A DNA stretch of 64,000 bases from Periplaneta americana (taxonomy: Eukaryota > Arthropoda > Insecta > Blattodea > Blattidae): NCBI RefSeq assembly GCF_040183065.1, contig NC_091126.1, forward strand, positions 144,362,204-144,426,203, in the 5' to 3' direction. Positions 33,500 through 47,657 of this stretch are shown piece by piece. How positions within the stretch are numbered: position 1 is the first letter of the stretch; each line of letters starts with the position of its first letter. The translations under genes and the position numbers were made by a program. The notes under the pieces were generated by a model. That model was not told the origin of the DNA. It made no database searches and was given only the letters and a program-made list of their open reading frames with translations.

Positions 33500-33612
33500 T
33501 TAAAGTTTTGATTTCAGAATGCCCATGAGTTTCTCTAGTTTCATAGCCTTTTGTAAGTTTCCAGATATCTTCAGCTTCCCAGTCATGAATGCTCCTGCTG
33601 GCTTCAGTTTTC
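33500..33612 (-). CDS. HSDL2: HSDL2 exon 8 (last)
   Basis: Residues 372-408: GKLKPAGAFMTGKLKISGNL to LKSKL, stop TAA at 33500-33502. It holds the end of the SCP2 domain and the SKL peroxisomal signal. Confidence 0.95.
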
Positions 33613-36600
33613 CTGCATCAAATAATACCAGTAAAGTTTAGCATGGATAGAGAGAAAGTAATAACTAACATTTATGTCCGGTTTCTGGAAAGACAGTTAT
33701 CTATACATACAGAGTTATCTATGATTTAACATGCTTATATGTTTAAAATGAGTTTCTGAAACAACAGTTATCGTTATCTTTACAGTTATTTGTGCGTCAA
33801 CCGATAACTATACCTCGGCCTGTAATTACCTGGCTGTTAGTACTGATTCAAACAAATACTAATATGCGGCACTACTGTATTACTGTTTCGTAAACTATAA
33901 CTAATATTAAATAATAATATAGATCACAATAAATTAATTTACTATATTATCTGTATAGTTTTAAAAATTTGGCGTTTTATTTACACAACTTATGGTAAAT
34001 GTTTTACTTTCTATGATATATTAGGATAATAATGTGTGTTTATAAAGACAATTTCGAACATCTCAAGCTTAATTTTCGTCATCAACTTCAAATTGTATGT
34101 CGTCAGTCAAGGAATATTTTATTTTTGTGTGTTCTACCAATGCCAATGGCATTTCGGGCTCTGAAAAATTATTTGAATACATGAAAACATTCATATGAGC
34201 AAATGTAAAATATTTTAACAAGTTTATCAATATGGCTGTCATAGCCACCACAGCTGAATACAGTTGCAATTTTGAAGCAGAAGTTACATCTAGCTCTCTT
34301 TCCATTAGTATTATTTATCTCGATAATCACGCCAAATACCAACAATTATTGCTTTTTTAATCATATTACGATTGAGTTGGAAGTGTACATGTACACTATC
34401 ATTTAACACAAGGTTCTTTAATTAAAAGTTCTTGCCCCTACTAGTAGTAAGGAGCTCGCTGTGTACCTATCAGCCATATTACTACTGAAAACTTCTGCAA
34501 ACAAAAGTAACTATAAATAACTAATATTATGGATTTATTAATTTGTCCAACAGAATAATCTCTGTAATGTTGACGATTAATATTTGAGGAGAAAATATTC
34601 GCACCGGGTCCTTGGATTGAATTTGGCATAGCTCAGTAATCAGAGCGCTTGGTACGTAGAACCGAGGACCCGGGTTCGATCCCTGGCGCCGGAGCGAATT
34701 TTTCTCCTCAAATATTAATTATTAATAACTAAAAAATCACTAACAAAATACTAGTGCAGACATCTATAGACGACAATAGATACTGAACTTTAAGTTATCT
34801 CAACTGTTAGTTACAAGCGCTGATAAATCTACATTTAACTTTCCGGAAACTCATGAAAGTTATCATTGCTGTTAAATTTATAAGAGCAGTTAAGTAACTG
34901 AGAGTTAACTGAGGTGTACCAGAAACCGGGCATTAGACTCTTTAATACAAGGGTGGTATATCTTGCAAAAAATGTCAGAAAATGAAATCCCTTTCAGTGC
35001 TAGTGAAAGTTATATGATATTTCCATTAATGATGATGCTGCAATACATACTCCACTACGTGAATATATTAAAAATGATATGTCTGTAAATGCAATAAAAA
35101 GATATGCTGTATGCCTCAGTATTATAGTTCTTCACATTCTGCTCGCAGCTTTTTAAATTATATGGGATATTGCGGTAATTTAAAATATTCCTTGTTGAAA
35201 GTAGAGATCAATGGCAAAACACAAAGCATTTTTATGCTGAACTGGGTGTTATATACGAACATTTTGTGTTATTATGAGAATATTTTATAATAAATTTATA
35301 AATCTGAAGTGTCAAAAGTAAAATTAACTACAGTCACTTCCCATAACTATGGTCCGCGATACAACTATTCAAATTTTGTATGCCATAACGTACTACCTCG
35401 TTTACCTATATTTTTGCTGTACTATAGTTTGAAGTCAAGTCACTGCAGCTATCTGCAAACGGTATATGTTACTTCTACAATGTTCTTTGAATGGTAGTTG
35501 TGTTCCAGGACCATATGAAATGACGGTACTTCCTACTATTCTGTTCCAATTCTTAAATAAATATTTAATGTACAGATCCAGAAACAAAATTTGGACCACC
35601 TAACTTTATTAACCTTGCTGTTCTGTTCGGGTCTATATGACCCGAAGTGAATATTGTTTTCTTAATATTTTCTTGAAATAGTAAGGTATGATTATGAGAC
35701 TCAGTGACTTTGTCTTATAATGCAATATACGTTTGTGATTTAAAAATAATTTACAATTTTTAAATAGATTTTTCATAATTTATAATTGTTACTTATATAA
35801 CGTTCGGGTCAATATGACCCAGCATAAGGTTTTATTACTTTCTAATGTGGTATTAATATTTTTCTAGAAATTGTACCATGCATTTATTACAATGTGTAGA
35901 AATTCAATTACTGCCAACAATCAGATACACTAATTTACAACAAAGGACTTGTTTCCTGTTATTTTTCTGAATGAATTCGTTCTAAGCTGTTACATTTTAC
36001 CTGAATAAATATTTCAATTTCAATGTTGATTCTCAGTTTGAATTCAGACACCATGACGGAAAGACCGCTGAATAATGCTCAGTTAGTATAGAGTGTGAAT
36101 TCCTCCGATAGTGAAGGGTATGTTTCAGAATTTGAAGGCAATGTTAGTTATGAATCTGAAACTGAAAGTGATGACGATTCTGACAGTCAATATTGTCCAG
36201 TCAATTCTTTCAAAAATCAAGCTATAGAATGGCAGTTGAATCCACTTCTACGACAGGGCCCTCTTTCTGCCTCGAACATCACGACTACACCAGGAGTTAC
36301 AAGGTATACCAACACTAGGATAACTTATATAAAAAGTTCGTTTGAAGCAATATTCTCTACAAGAATTGAAAATGAAATAATATAGATGGCAAACATAGAA
36401 GGACGGTGAGTTTACGCCCAGCATTGGACAAATATCAACAGTTTTGTTTTCCAGTCTTATGTAGGACTCTTGCTTCTTGCTGGTGTTATTCGATCTCATG
36501 GGGAGGCAACAAAATGTTTGTGGGATCAGAAAACGGGCAGAAACATTTTGTGGGCAACTATGTCAATTGACATTTTTTGCAAGATAAAGCGTGTCTTGCG

Positions 36601-39600
36601 ATTTCATAAGAAGTCTACTAGAGAATAACGAAGACACATTGATAAACTTGCTGCTATTCGTTGCATTTGGCAGAAATGGGTGGAGGTCTTTCCTAAATTC
36701 TTCAATCCTGGCGAAAATGTGACTATCGAACAGTTAGTAGGATTTTGAAGTTGCTGTCCCTTCAAGGTATATATTCCCAGAAAACCATCGAAATATGGAA
36801 TAAAAATATGAACGCTTTGTGACAGCAAAACTTCATTTACATTGGTAGCACAAGTTTATGCAGGGAAAGAATATGGAGCACCAGAAACGAATCAGGGTAT
36901 GAGAGTAGTGTGTGATCTTACCAGTGAGCTAAGGGGTCGAAATGTAACTTGAGACAACTTTTTCACTTCTTACAATTTGGAACAAATACTTTTGAAAAAA
37001 ATGACGATGTTGGGGATTATACAGAAAAATAAGCCAGAACTTCCACAGCAAATGAACAACAAGGAAGTACATAGCTCTTCATTTTACTTCACACATGGTA
37101 TTACTGTGGTCAATTGTATTTCAAAGAAAAACTAAAATGTTGTGCTAATGAGTACACTGCATCATGACAATGAAGTCAGCAACAGGAATGATAAGAAGCC
37201 TCAAATGATTTTAGATTATAATGCATCTGAAGGGGCTGTAGATATATTTGACCAAGTAACATATACATATACTTGCAAACGAGAAACAAACAGATGGCCA
37301 GTGATACTTTTCTACAACATTCTTGATGTATCTGCTTACAATGCATATGTCTTGTGGACTTCGATAGACCCAAATTGGAATGCAAACAAATTGACTAGAA
37401 GGAGATTATTCTTGGAGGAACATATTTCATCAAGAAAGCACTTTTCAAGAACAGAGGAAGCAATCAGAATTGTCAAGGACATTCAAAAATCTGAAAATGT
37501 GACTACAGTACCGGTATCAAGAGTCTCAACAAGAAAAACAGTACTATAAAACGTGCACGTTGTAATTTCTGCTCATCAAACAATGACAATAAAACGAACA
37601 AGTGTGGAAACTACAGCAAACATATTTGTGTCCAAATTGTAAGCAATGAGAAAGAATTTTCTTATAAATGTATATCCTGTATGCTAGTTTCTTATGTTAC
37701 ACAAAGCATAAGACAGAAGTTGATCGTTGTAACATAGCACAGGCATTTAGTTCAATTTACAATTTTTCAAGGCCTAGAGTTGTATTATAAGTTAAACATT
37801 TGAGTCAAATCTGTTTCTTCAATTTGTTGTTATTAATTTTTAATAAGAATGCACAAAAATAAAATAACGAATGAATAATATAGCAAAATAAAATAACATA
37901 AATGAATAATAGTAAAAACACAAAATAATCTAATATTATAATAAAAAATAAATAATAACAGTAATGTTAACAACAATAATAAACTATGTTATTTTAGTTC
38001 TGCAAATGTTCACAAACATGATTTTGTAATTTTAAATGCAATTTTAATAGGTCGGGTCATATTGACCCGAACAGTACATTCGTATAGTAAAATGTAACAG
38101 AACAGCAGGGTTAAGTTCCAGATACAATGCATTGCGCATGTGCAGTAAACAAGAGCCCCTAAATGTATGCTACTTGTGGACAGTCGTGCGAAGCTTGTTG
38201 CCTACATAGAAGAGGACTGTTACCAGGAATCAGTCCATTTTTTAATTCCGTATCTGTACAAACAAGAACCTACTCTAAAATAAAATTATGTCAGAGTATT
38301 TAATGTGGATGCAACATTTTGTGCATGAATTGTGTTGTTTCATTAAATTCTTTTTTGAATATGAAATTAAACTATAATTTCATTAAAGAGTTGACAAAAA
38401 AATTACAGGAATTCTCAAAAACAGATCCGATGTTCAATGAAATATTGGATTATTTTCAAAAAATACTTGAAATAACGAAGTTTAACATCTAATATCTTCA
38501 CTGTAATAATGAATGCGGTATTTGATAAAATCTTCATAAAACAATTTAATTATTTATATCAAATTGGAAATGAAACTAAATAAAAAAAAACATAAAAAAT
38601 TACATCAGCAAAATCGAAATTGTTAACTGAAACCTGGAGATTCTCATATTAATTACCTGAAAACATATCGAAGAAGTCCTTGCTATTCATTGTCAGTGTT
38701 GAATCAGCTGCTACTGATGGTTTCCCTGGACCTGCTGAACCCTTTCCTGACTTCAGGTCAATGAACCAGTCTCCAGCTTCGTCTCCTGGTAACACACATT
38801 AGTTTTGTTATTTGCGAGCACAATTGTAATAAATAAATTTAAATTATTTTCAGCTATAACAGATTTAGCAGTACAATAGTGTCAAATCCATTTTAAGGAC
38901 AATAATACTTTAGAAATATGAGATAAATGTAAAGCAATTCAGAAGATTTTTCATTTCTGAGTGAGAAAAAATATTTGAATGCAAGGAAATTGGAGCTCAG
39001 CCACTTCATATCCCTCTCTTTGCATGCACGCACGAACGAACGCACATACCCATACACACACACTTGCGCGTGCACACACAAACTACTATTTTGCTAGCAT
39101 CTTACTAACAATATCACTTTTATTTACATCTGATCGAACCATATCATGAATGTCATAGTGATGGTTGTAGTAACTTTATTTGGCAGGAAAAATGATTTTT
39201 GGTTTGTTAGTTGAGGCAAATTATCACTTCTTATAGCAGAACCTGCAGTAAAGGCTATCCCTTCTATAAAATATAAGGTTGAAGAAAGAAACAGTGCATC
39301 AAAAACTGTATAGGCTATCCTTTTTCATTATATAATACTTCTTAGATAATATCAAGCAAGTTGATATTAAGGAAAATTAAGTGAAAAATGTTGGGATATA
39401 TTGTTACAATGTGTGCCATTTTGAAAGGAAATATAATGTTTTCCATAAATCAATTACAGAACCAGGTGGTAAGATACAGCACAAAACAATAAGAGGACTT
39501 AACACTAAACATTATACATCATCACAATGGAAGAAATCTAATTGAAATCTCTCATGTTTTCAATATTCTGTGATAATTCTGCTATTTCACTTAATTTTGA

Positions 39601-42600
39601 TATAAGAATTAATTCCTTCTTTTCACTTATAGTATTGTCAGCTTTCAAAACAAGAGAGAATCCTCATTTGTACATCTCTTCTTACTTTAATACCAGTGTG
39701 ATTCGAGTTCAACCAAATGGAAAAAAATTCATGCCTCACCATTTGAAGAGTTAGAAAATATTATAATAATTATGTAAATGATTATAATGTTTGGTATATA
39801 ACACACATGTTAGTACTAGTTATTTTAGCCTTTTCTTTCCATTTTATGTAAACTCTCTTTTAAGGAAAAGAAAAGCAATCCCTCAGAGGTTCGTTAAAAG
39901 GGGGGTTCTACTGTATTTGCAGTGAAAAATGAATAATGTTTCTAACAATACATTCACTACTTCTTCTACATGAAAGTAAAGTCCTCTGACTCTACATCCC
40001 TAATGACTGTCTTTACGTTAATTTCATGAATTAATTTGCGTAAATATCTAAATTTTCTTTTCTAGAGAAGCTTTTGATTGAAGACAAGAATTTGTAAATA
40101 ATTAATTGAAATTTGCTCCAGCGCCAGGGATCGAACCTGGGGGTGCTGAGGATTGAATCTTCGCGTAGCTCAGTGGTTAGAGCACCCAGTGCGTAGAACT
40201 GGAGGTCCTGGGTTCGATCCCTGGCGCTGGAGCGAATTTTTCTCCATTAATAACCAATGGTAACCATAACAGATAATTCTATAGGTCCAAAATTAATCTT
40301 TACGTAAATTAATTTCAATTAATTACTTTGGAGATGAACTTTCTGATAAGTGTATACTGCTATTTTATTTACTTAAAAAGAAAAGTCTATCAAGTTTTAT
40401 GAGTATTTTTATCCATATCATTCCCAGGTGAAATAACTTTTAGATACTGAATGTACTGGTATACACAAAATCCACCCAATAATTTACAAGAAATTGCTAT
40501 ACACAGACCAATGTCATAACAGAAACAAATGTTTCAATATCAGGGCCACTGAAAACGCATACTTCAGCGAAAATTTCGAAATAAGATTTTCTGCAAAATC
40601 AAGACATTCTCTCTTTCTACCTCACAAAATGTGAAAGTAAAATCTGGCTACAACTTATTACACAATTACGTTGTTTTCTAAGAATAATAAAAATTAATAC
40701 TTTTACATTTTTACACTGATAGTGTATTACAAACCTTTGACAACAAAATGGTAAACTGCGTTTGTTTTTGCCACCAGTTCAGGGCTCAAATTGGCCTGTA
40801 TCTTGTCAAACACGCCTTTTATTTGGCCTCCTCCACTTTTCTCTTTGCCTATTACTACTTCCTCAGCAGAATCCAAAAAGAAATCTGCCATGAGAGGGTC
40901 AGTATTTGCTGAAAAGATAAATATACAAAATTAAAATCGACCAATTTCTTATGTGCAATCAAACCCTAATCTCATTCTCATACACTTACTTGGGTCAACA
41001 GCATACTGCTGCATGTCTGTCACACCTTCTTGCTGCAGGAATTCGTCATCCACAATGAAGTTACCAGTGAAGCTTCGCGAGTCTTTGAGAAAAATGCCAT
41101 ATGCTGCATCTGCCAAGATCTCTGGCTTGCGTGAGATGCGTCCCGCTTCCTTACCACTAAGCATCTCTATGGCTGCTGTGTGAATTGCTGTTAACATACC
41201 ATGCATATTCATTTCGTGTTGATCAGTTACACATTCTCTTTGTACAAGTTTTGACGAAATTATCATCAGTTTGAGATTTTAACGAGGGGGGTTAAGTATG
41301 AATTGCCTAAAGTGGGATAAGTAATGATTTGAACCCTTCTCGATTACTCCTGTCTTGTGTTAAAGGGATTAAATCATTGTTACATCCATGAACCAATTAC
41401 AGTGCTCCGTATTTTGTGACAAAGGCGTTTCGTTTAGTACCAAAGGAGAGAAGTTTACATATGTTACAATTTGACTTAACCCTCTTTACAAGAGCACCCG
41501 CGATATATACAGACTGCCAAAATGTGCAAATCTCTGTTATTTACTATGCAATACAGTGAAAACATTAAAAAATTATTCATATATTCAATTATCGGTTGAC
41601 AGAGTAGTGAAAAATTGTCATTATTAATACTGCATTGTATTATGAAAACAATATACTGGTATCTAATGGATTACAGCTGAATGTCGATATCTCAAAGTCC
41701 TCTCAGGTACAGATAATTCTTCGAGTTATCGAACATTTTATATATACAGTAGATAATATGCCAAAAAAGTCTCAATTATATTATCATTACTGCATAAATG
41801 CAGTACTGTAATGTTATAAGTAAAATTCAGTACTTATTTCCGATAAATTTCATATTAATTTACCAACATGAATTGCATGAATTAATTTTTTTTAACTTGA
41901 AATGAACTGAACTAATCTAAAAGATTGTGGCTTTATATTACCATGTGCACATTACTCAATCTGTTGCAGGTACTGTAGTAACCAAAATTGTCCAATTAAT
42001 ATTGCAGTATAGCTTACTTAGGTAAAAGCAATAAATTTATGACGTGTTCTATTTTCAAACACTGGAAATGAAGATTATCTGTAAACCGCATCTCCATGTT
42101 TGAGGTCTATGATTTTATTTTTAATGAATTTAAACATTAATTTTCAAGCAAATACCTCTAAAAGAATAATATTGAGGGCATATTTTTAACCTCCTATTCC
42201 ATCCCATTGCAATTGTGGGTTCTAGTGTGTATATTGCAGTTATTGCATTGGTACTTAATTATACTGACAGACAGAAGAGGGATTTTTTATGATTCCTGGG
42301 AAAAAGATATTAATTTCTGTCCCCAGCTTACATTATACGAACAGTAATATTATACACTTCTCCAGCAAGTTTCCATTGAAAGGAATACAGTAATTACAGC
42401 CAGCTTCATACTTAGGTAGTGCTATGCCCATTCGCCAGAAAAAAATATTGCCCCTCCCTCCCACCAATTTACTTATGCAAGTATTATACATTTATCAGTC
42501 AAACTATAAAATTAAGTGGCATGTAGCAACAATTTAACACATGCTACTATCTAAAGAAGACATCTGCGAAGAAGAAAAACATCGAAAATTTATTTTCCGC

Positions 42601-44698
42601 TTGATCTTCCTCTTTTTTTAATTTTGTTGCCTCAAAGAATTTACTGCCCTGGGCCCAGACCTGATTGCTGTGCTCGTTAAAGTAACAGTACTTCATGCCA
42701 TTTTTTTCTTTTTACTTTAATGAACATTTTCACCCAAACTTCGAGTTAAAGATAAAAATGGTTTATATCTGGGGCATGAAATGTCCTTCAAGATAACCAA
42801 AAATTCGAGTAACGAAACTTCCGAATTATAGAACAAATTTTACACACAAATTACTGTATATAGGTTACGAAGAATGTATGAAAGTACTTATTTAGTGAAA
42901 GAGGCAAAAAATTGCTCACTTCATGAATTCAACACAATGATTGACGAATTTAAGACATTGGCAATTTGTACCTTATTTTTTTTCCCCGTTCATAAAATAG
43001 ACAAGCTAGAAAATGAATTATCCTCCCTAATGTTGGACTGAGTGCTAATAATAAGATATCACATGACGAAAATAATTAAAGGGATAATACACGAAATTAA
43101 GTAGTAATATTGTTATATTAAAAAAAAAAACAGAATACAGTACGAAACAAATTTTAAGAGTAGAGTAATTTATGTCGTCACAATCCTAACGAAAAGGAGA
43201 GTGGTGTGCAGAGAACAACAGGAAGCTACCGCATTTATCTTTCCCAAGAAAAACTGCATGCTTGGGGAGTAATATAAGCAGTAACATAAGCTGTTGCCTG
43301 GAAATCAAAAGGAGGACAGCAATGGCAAAAGAAGCTTTTAATAGGAAAAGGAGCAACTCCTGGGGACCTTTGGAAAAAGAACTATAGAAGAGACTAGGAA
43401 AGTGCTGTATGTGGAGTGTGGCATTGTATAGGGCAGAAACATGGACATTACGACGAAGTGAGGAGAAGCAACTACAAGCATTTCAAATGTGGATAGAGAA
43501 GAATGGAACGTGTGAACTGGACAGAAGAATGGAGCATGTGAACTGGACAGACAGGATAAGAAATGAAGCTGCTTTGGAAAGAATATTGCTGAAACAGATC
43601 AGGAAGAGAAAAAGGAACCATTGGGTCACTGGCTGAGAATAATCTACCTACTGAAGGATGCACTGGAAAGAATGGTAAACTGGAGAAAAGTTTGTGGCAA
43701 AAGAAGGTATCAGATGATAGATGGCATTAAGATATGTGGATCATATGCAGAGATTAAGAGGAAGGCAGAAAATAGAAAATATTGCACAATGTTGGGTTTG
43801 CGGTGAAAGAATGAATGAATATGGGATTTCAACATATGAAACTGTATACCAATATTCTTCCGATAGTTTCACAAACACAGAAAACTTTCAAACAAAATTT
43901 GAAGAATACTTCATGAATATTACATGTTAAACAATTACTACTATTATTATCATTATTAATGTAATTTTTCAGTCTGACTAATGTAATCTGTAGCTAGTTG
44001 GCGTTGTATGCAATAGAGGGGGGAAGGAACTGGCCATCCTACCCCATTATCTCCTGCCCTAGTTGCCTCAAAAGTGGTGTCTTCTTGATGTCAATTGTGA
44101 GGTTCAGGCCTGTCTTCGGACAGTTCACTAAACAACTGTAATTTATCGTTATTGTTATGAAATCATGTATTGAGAAAGGGAAATATTTTCTATCACTACA
44201 GCTCAAAAAATGTTCCAAAAATATGGTCGGGTATATAAGAAACTAAGGTATGTGGTGCGGGGTTGGTGGGTTTAGAGCTTTCACTGTGATCACATTGTGC
44301 CTCTAGAGTGATCTGCTATAATTCTGAGGTTATTTTGAATTATTTAAGTACATTTATCCCTTTTGTATGTGATGTGTAGGGGGACAGAAATTTCACCATA
44401 AATAATACACAGAGACGCAATTCTTTCGTAAGTAGCTGCAAAAACAGTAGTAAAAATATTATCTGCTAGAGCAAGACTCTGCTTCAGTCATATAGTTGCT
44501 TATATCATGAAATCTGTAAGAACAAAAATACCGACTTCATGACTTTAGCAATAAATGTGCATATTTTATAAAATCTGCTATACAGTTGCATTGTTCATGA
44601 ATAAAGCAAAATTTTGATCATTACATGAAAAATTGGCATTTTCAATATTTTGGTGTAAGATACACAATATCACTCTGAAATTAAATTTCGAAAATTCA

Positions 44699-44745
<47 letters not shown>

Positions 44746-47209
44746 TGCATATGGGCATAAATGATTCTGATGATGGCTCAATAGAGCCGAAAACGTTCAA
44801 TTCAAAATATATGTAACGAAGTATTGAAAAACCAATAAATTTGTTAAAAGGATAAGCATAGACGGTATATGACATAAAATCTTGATTGTTATTATTAATA
44901 AATTAGCTTATCGGTCTCATCATGCCTTTTAAATTTGAATAAGACGCTGTTAAACATTTGAGAAAAAACTTTTTTTTTTCTGAAAAACTATGAACTTTAT
45001 ACCAATATGGTATTACACTTTTTTGTTACATAAAACATGAGTATTTGATCTGAAAATCTGCAGGGTTATTTCACTTCTACCCAGTTTATATATGAAATAG
45101 ATATTTTATCCTCCATAACTGTGACTGAGATTCTGTATGATATGTACAGCAGTGGCAAAAAAAGCGGACAGACCCTTGTCGCTGATACAAAAGAATCCTG
45201 TGCTGTGTATTGTGTCAAACTGTGGTAATTTCAATATGGATAGTGAAGCCAGAGGCATGTACTGCTATTTATTGTAAAAATACGCAGTTATCTTTGCCGA
45301 ATAGAGGTAGAAATGTAATATTGATGCCAGATGAAAATAAAACTCTCAAAGTTTTTTCATCTGTAAGTTTGAGGCACTGAAGGAAACAAAAGACGGTAAG
45401 AATCGAACAAATGCAATAAATTTCATTGTTATAATTATACAAGATAGATGTGTTTTGTGACTAGCAAAATTTGAATCTGTGACTCTGAAATCAGCTACGA
45501 GAGTCGGTCTGGTTTTTTTTTTAACTGTATGTATACATCTGAAGTCTGACTAGTGCAATATGTTGTCAGGCAGCGATGTATGTAACAGAGGGAGAAAGTA
45601 ACTGGCAACCCTACCCCATTATTTCCTTAGTTGCTTCATGAATGATACCTTATTGTGTCACTTATGAGGTTCAAACCTGTCTTTGGACAGGTTGACTAAA
45701 CAACAAGAGCAACAGCATCCTGTATAAATTCAGTCTACCACTTCCATTTTGATATCACACTGTTGTGTAACAAGTTGAGACAACAAAATTTCCGAATTTA
45801 TTCTCGACAAGTGATTCAATTAAATTTTGCAACATTCATCATGTTAGTTTTTTTTCTTTCAGTCCTAAAAACGTAAATTACGTAACATGACATGAAAATT
45901 ACCGAACTTAATGTTTCTTGAATGTGTGTCAATCTATCACGTTTAAATCAGTTCATTTATTGAATTTGGCAAAAAGTTGTTATTTACTCAATAAAATTCC
46001 ATATCGCTTTAAAAATTTTCTTCATAGGAAAAATTCATTATCTCCTCTGTATGTAACATCACAGAACAACAGCAATAATTAACTCAACTACCTGTTCGAG
46101 GCCACAAAGCATTTACAGCAATGCCATCTTCACGGAACTCCTCTGCCATGCCCAGCACACACATGGACATTCCATATTTAGCCATGGTGTATGCCACATG
46201 ATTCTTGAACCAAATAGGCTTCATGTTCAGAGGTGGACTCAGATTCAATATATGTGGGTTTGTCCCTTTCTGCAGGTATGGTAGGCACAATTTCGACCTG
46301 AAATAAGAAATACAGCCTGTACTGAAGGGCTCTAATGAGCTAAATATATGCAATATGCCATTATTATTCCAAAACCTCGTTACTCCAGAAGACAACATTT
46401 TTAAGTAAAAACAAAAATATTAATGGAATGTAAGCAGGTACTTTCACAAAATATAACTGACAATTTACCAGATTTTGTGTTAACAGAATAAAGTACCAAA
46501 AACTCGTATATCCAAACGTTAACGAGATTTTTTTAATAAAAGGTATACTATGTCACAGCTAGATCTGATCAAAGATGCTATATTACACTGTAAAAGATTT
46601 TATCATATATATTTTATCAAACTTCTATGACACAGAAATTTGATAGTGTAATATAGGCCATTCTCGGACCTTTTCTTTTTATTGCAGCTGTAAATTATTT
46701 ACACATATGGATGCCCAATCGTATGATTATGTATGCTGATGATGCTACGGTTTTTCAAACCATAAATTTGGATAGTACTACTATTATGAATAATCTAATG
46801 TATTGGTTTGTGCGAACAGATTAAGTTTAAATTTAAGTAAGACCCAGAATATATGTTTTTGTTTAAAAAGAGATGTTGAACCTTCTACTGTAGTGAAATT
46901 ACTGGGTTTTCATATTGACAGTAAGTTGAGTTGGGTTAATCATACTAACGAAATTTCTAAAAAGTTAAGTAAGGTCAATTTTATGTTAAGAAAACTTAAA
47001 CATTGTACCACAATGAAAACTGTACTAAGTGCATATTATGCTTTTTTTCACAGTATTATAAATTATGGGATTATGTTATGGGGAAACAGTAGTGGTGCTA
47101 AAGATATTTTTATTCTACAAAAAAGGGCTATTCGCAATATTCTTGGATGTTCTCCATGGGAGTCTTGTAAACCCTTATTTAAACAATTATCCATATTAAC
47201 TCTTCCTAG

Positions 47210-47286
<77 letters not shown>

Positions 47287-47612
47287 TTGAACGTGTAAAA
47301 TATTTACATTTGAGTAATTTGATGTACCAAAGAACTGAAGGAAGATATACATAATTATAACACAAGAACTAGAATTAACTTGGCAATTTCTGCTTGCAGA
47401 TTAACTAAAACACTTGATAGTTTTGTTTTTTTAGGTGTTAAATTCTATAATAAATTACCAAAACACTTAAAAGAAGCTATTAATTTTAGTAATTCTCTTA
47501 GGACTTTTCTAATTGAAAATAGTTTTTATAGCAAAGATGAGTTTCTTAATACTTAATGATGTAATTCAATGATGAAGCCTATTACAATTGCATTGTTTAA
47601 CGGCCAATAAAG

Positions 47613-47657
<45 letters not shown>

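Larger units (their letters stand above)
41188..46091 (-). other. HSDL2 intron 4
   Basis: 4.9 kb. Holds LINE L-B (43205-43815), SINE-E copies, a hammerhead-like motif (44760-44805) and a mariner-type MITE (45147-45527). 41190-43200 and 44140-44690 contain nothing I can name. Confidence 0.7.
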
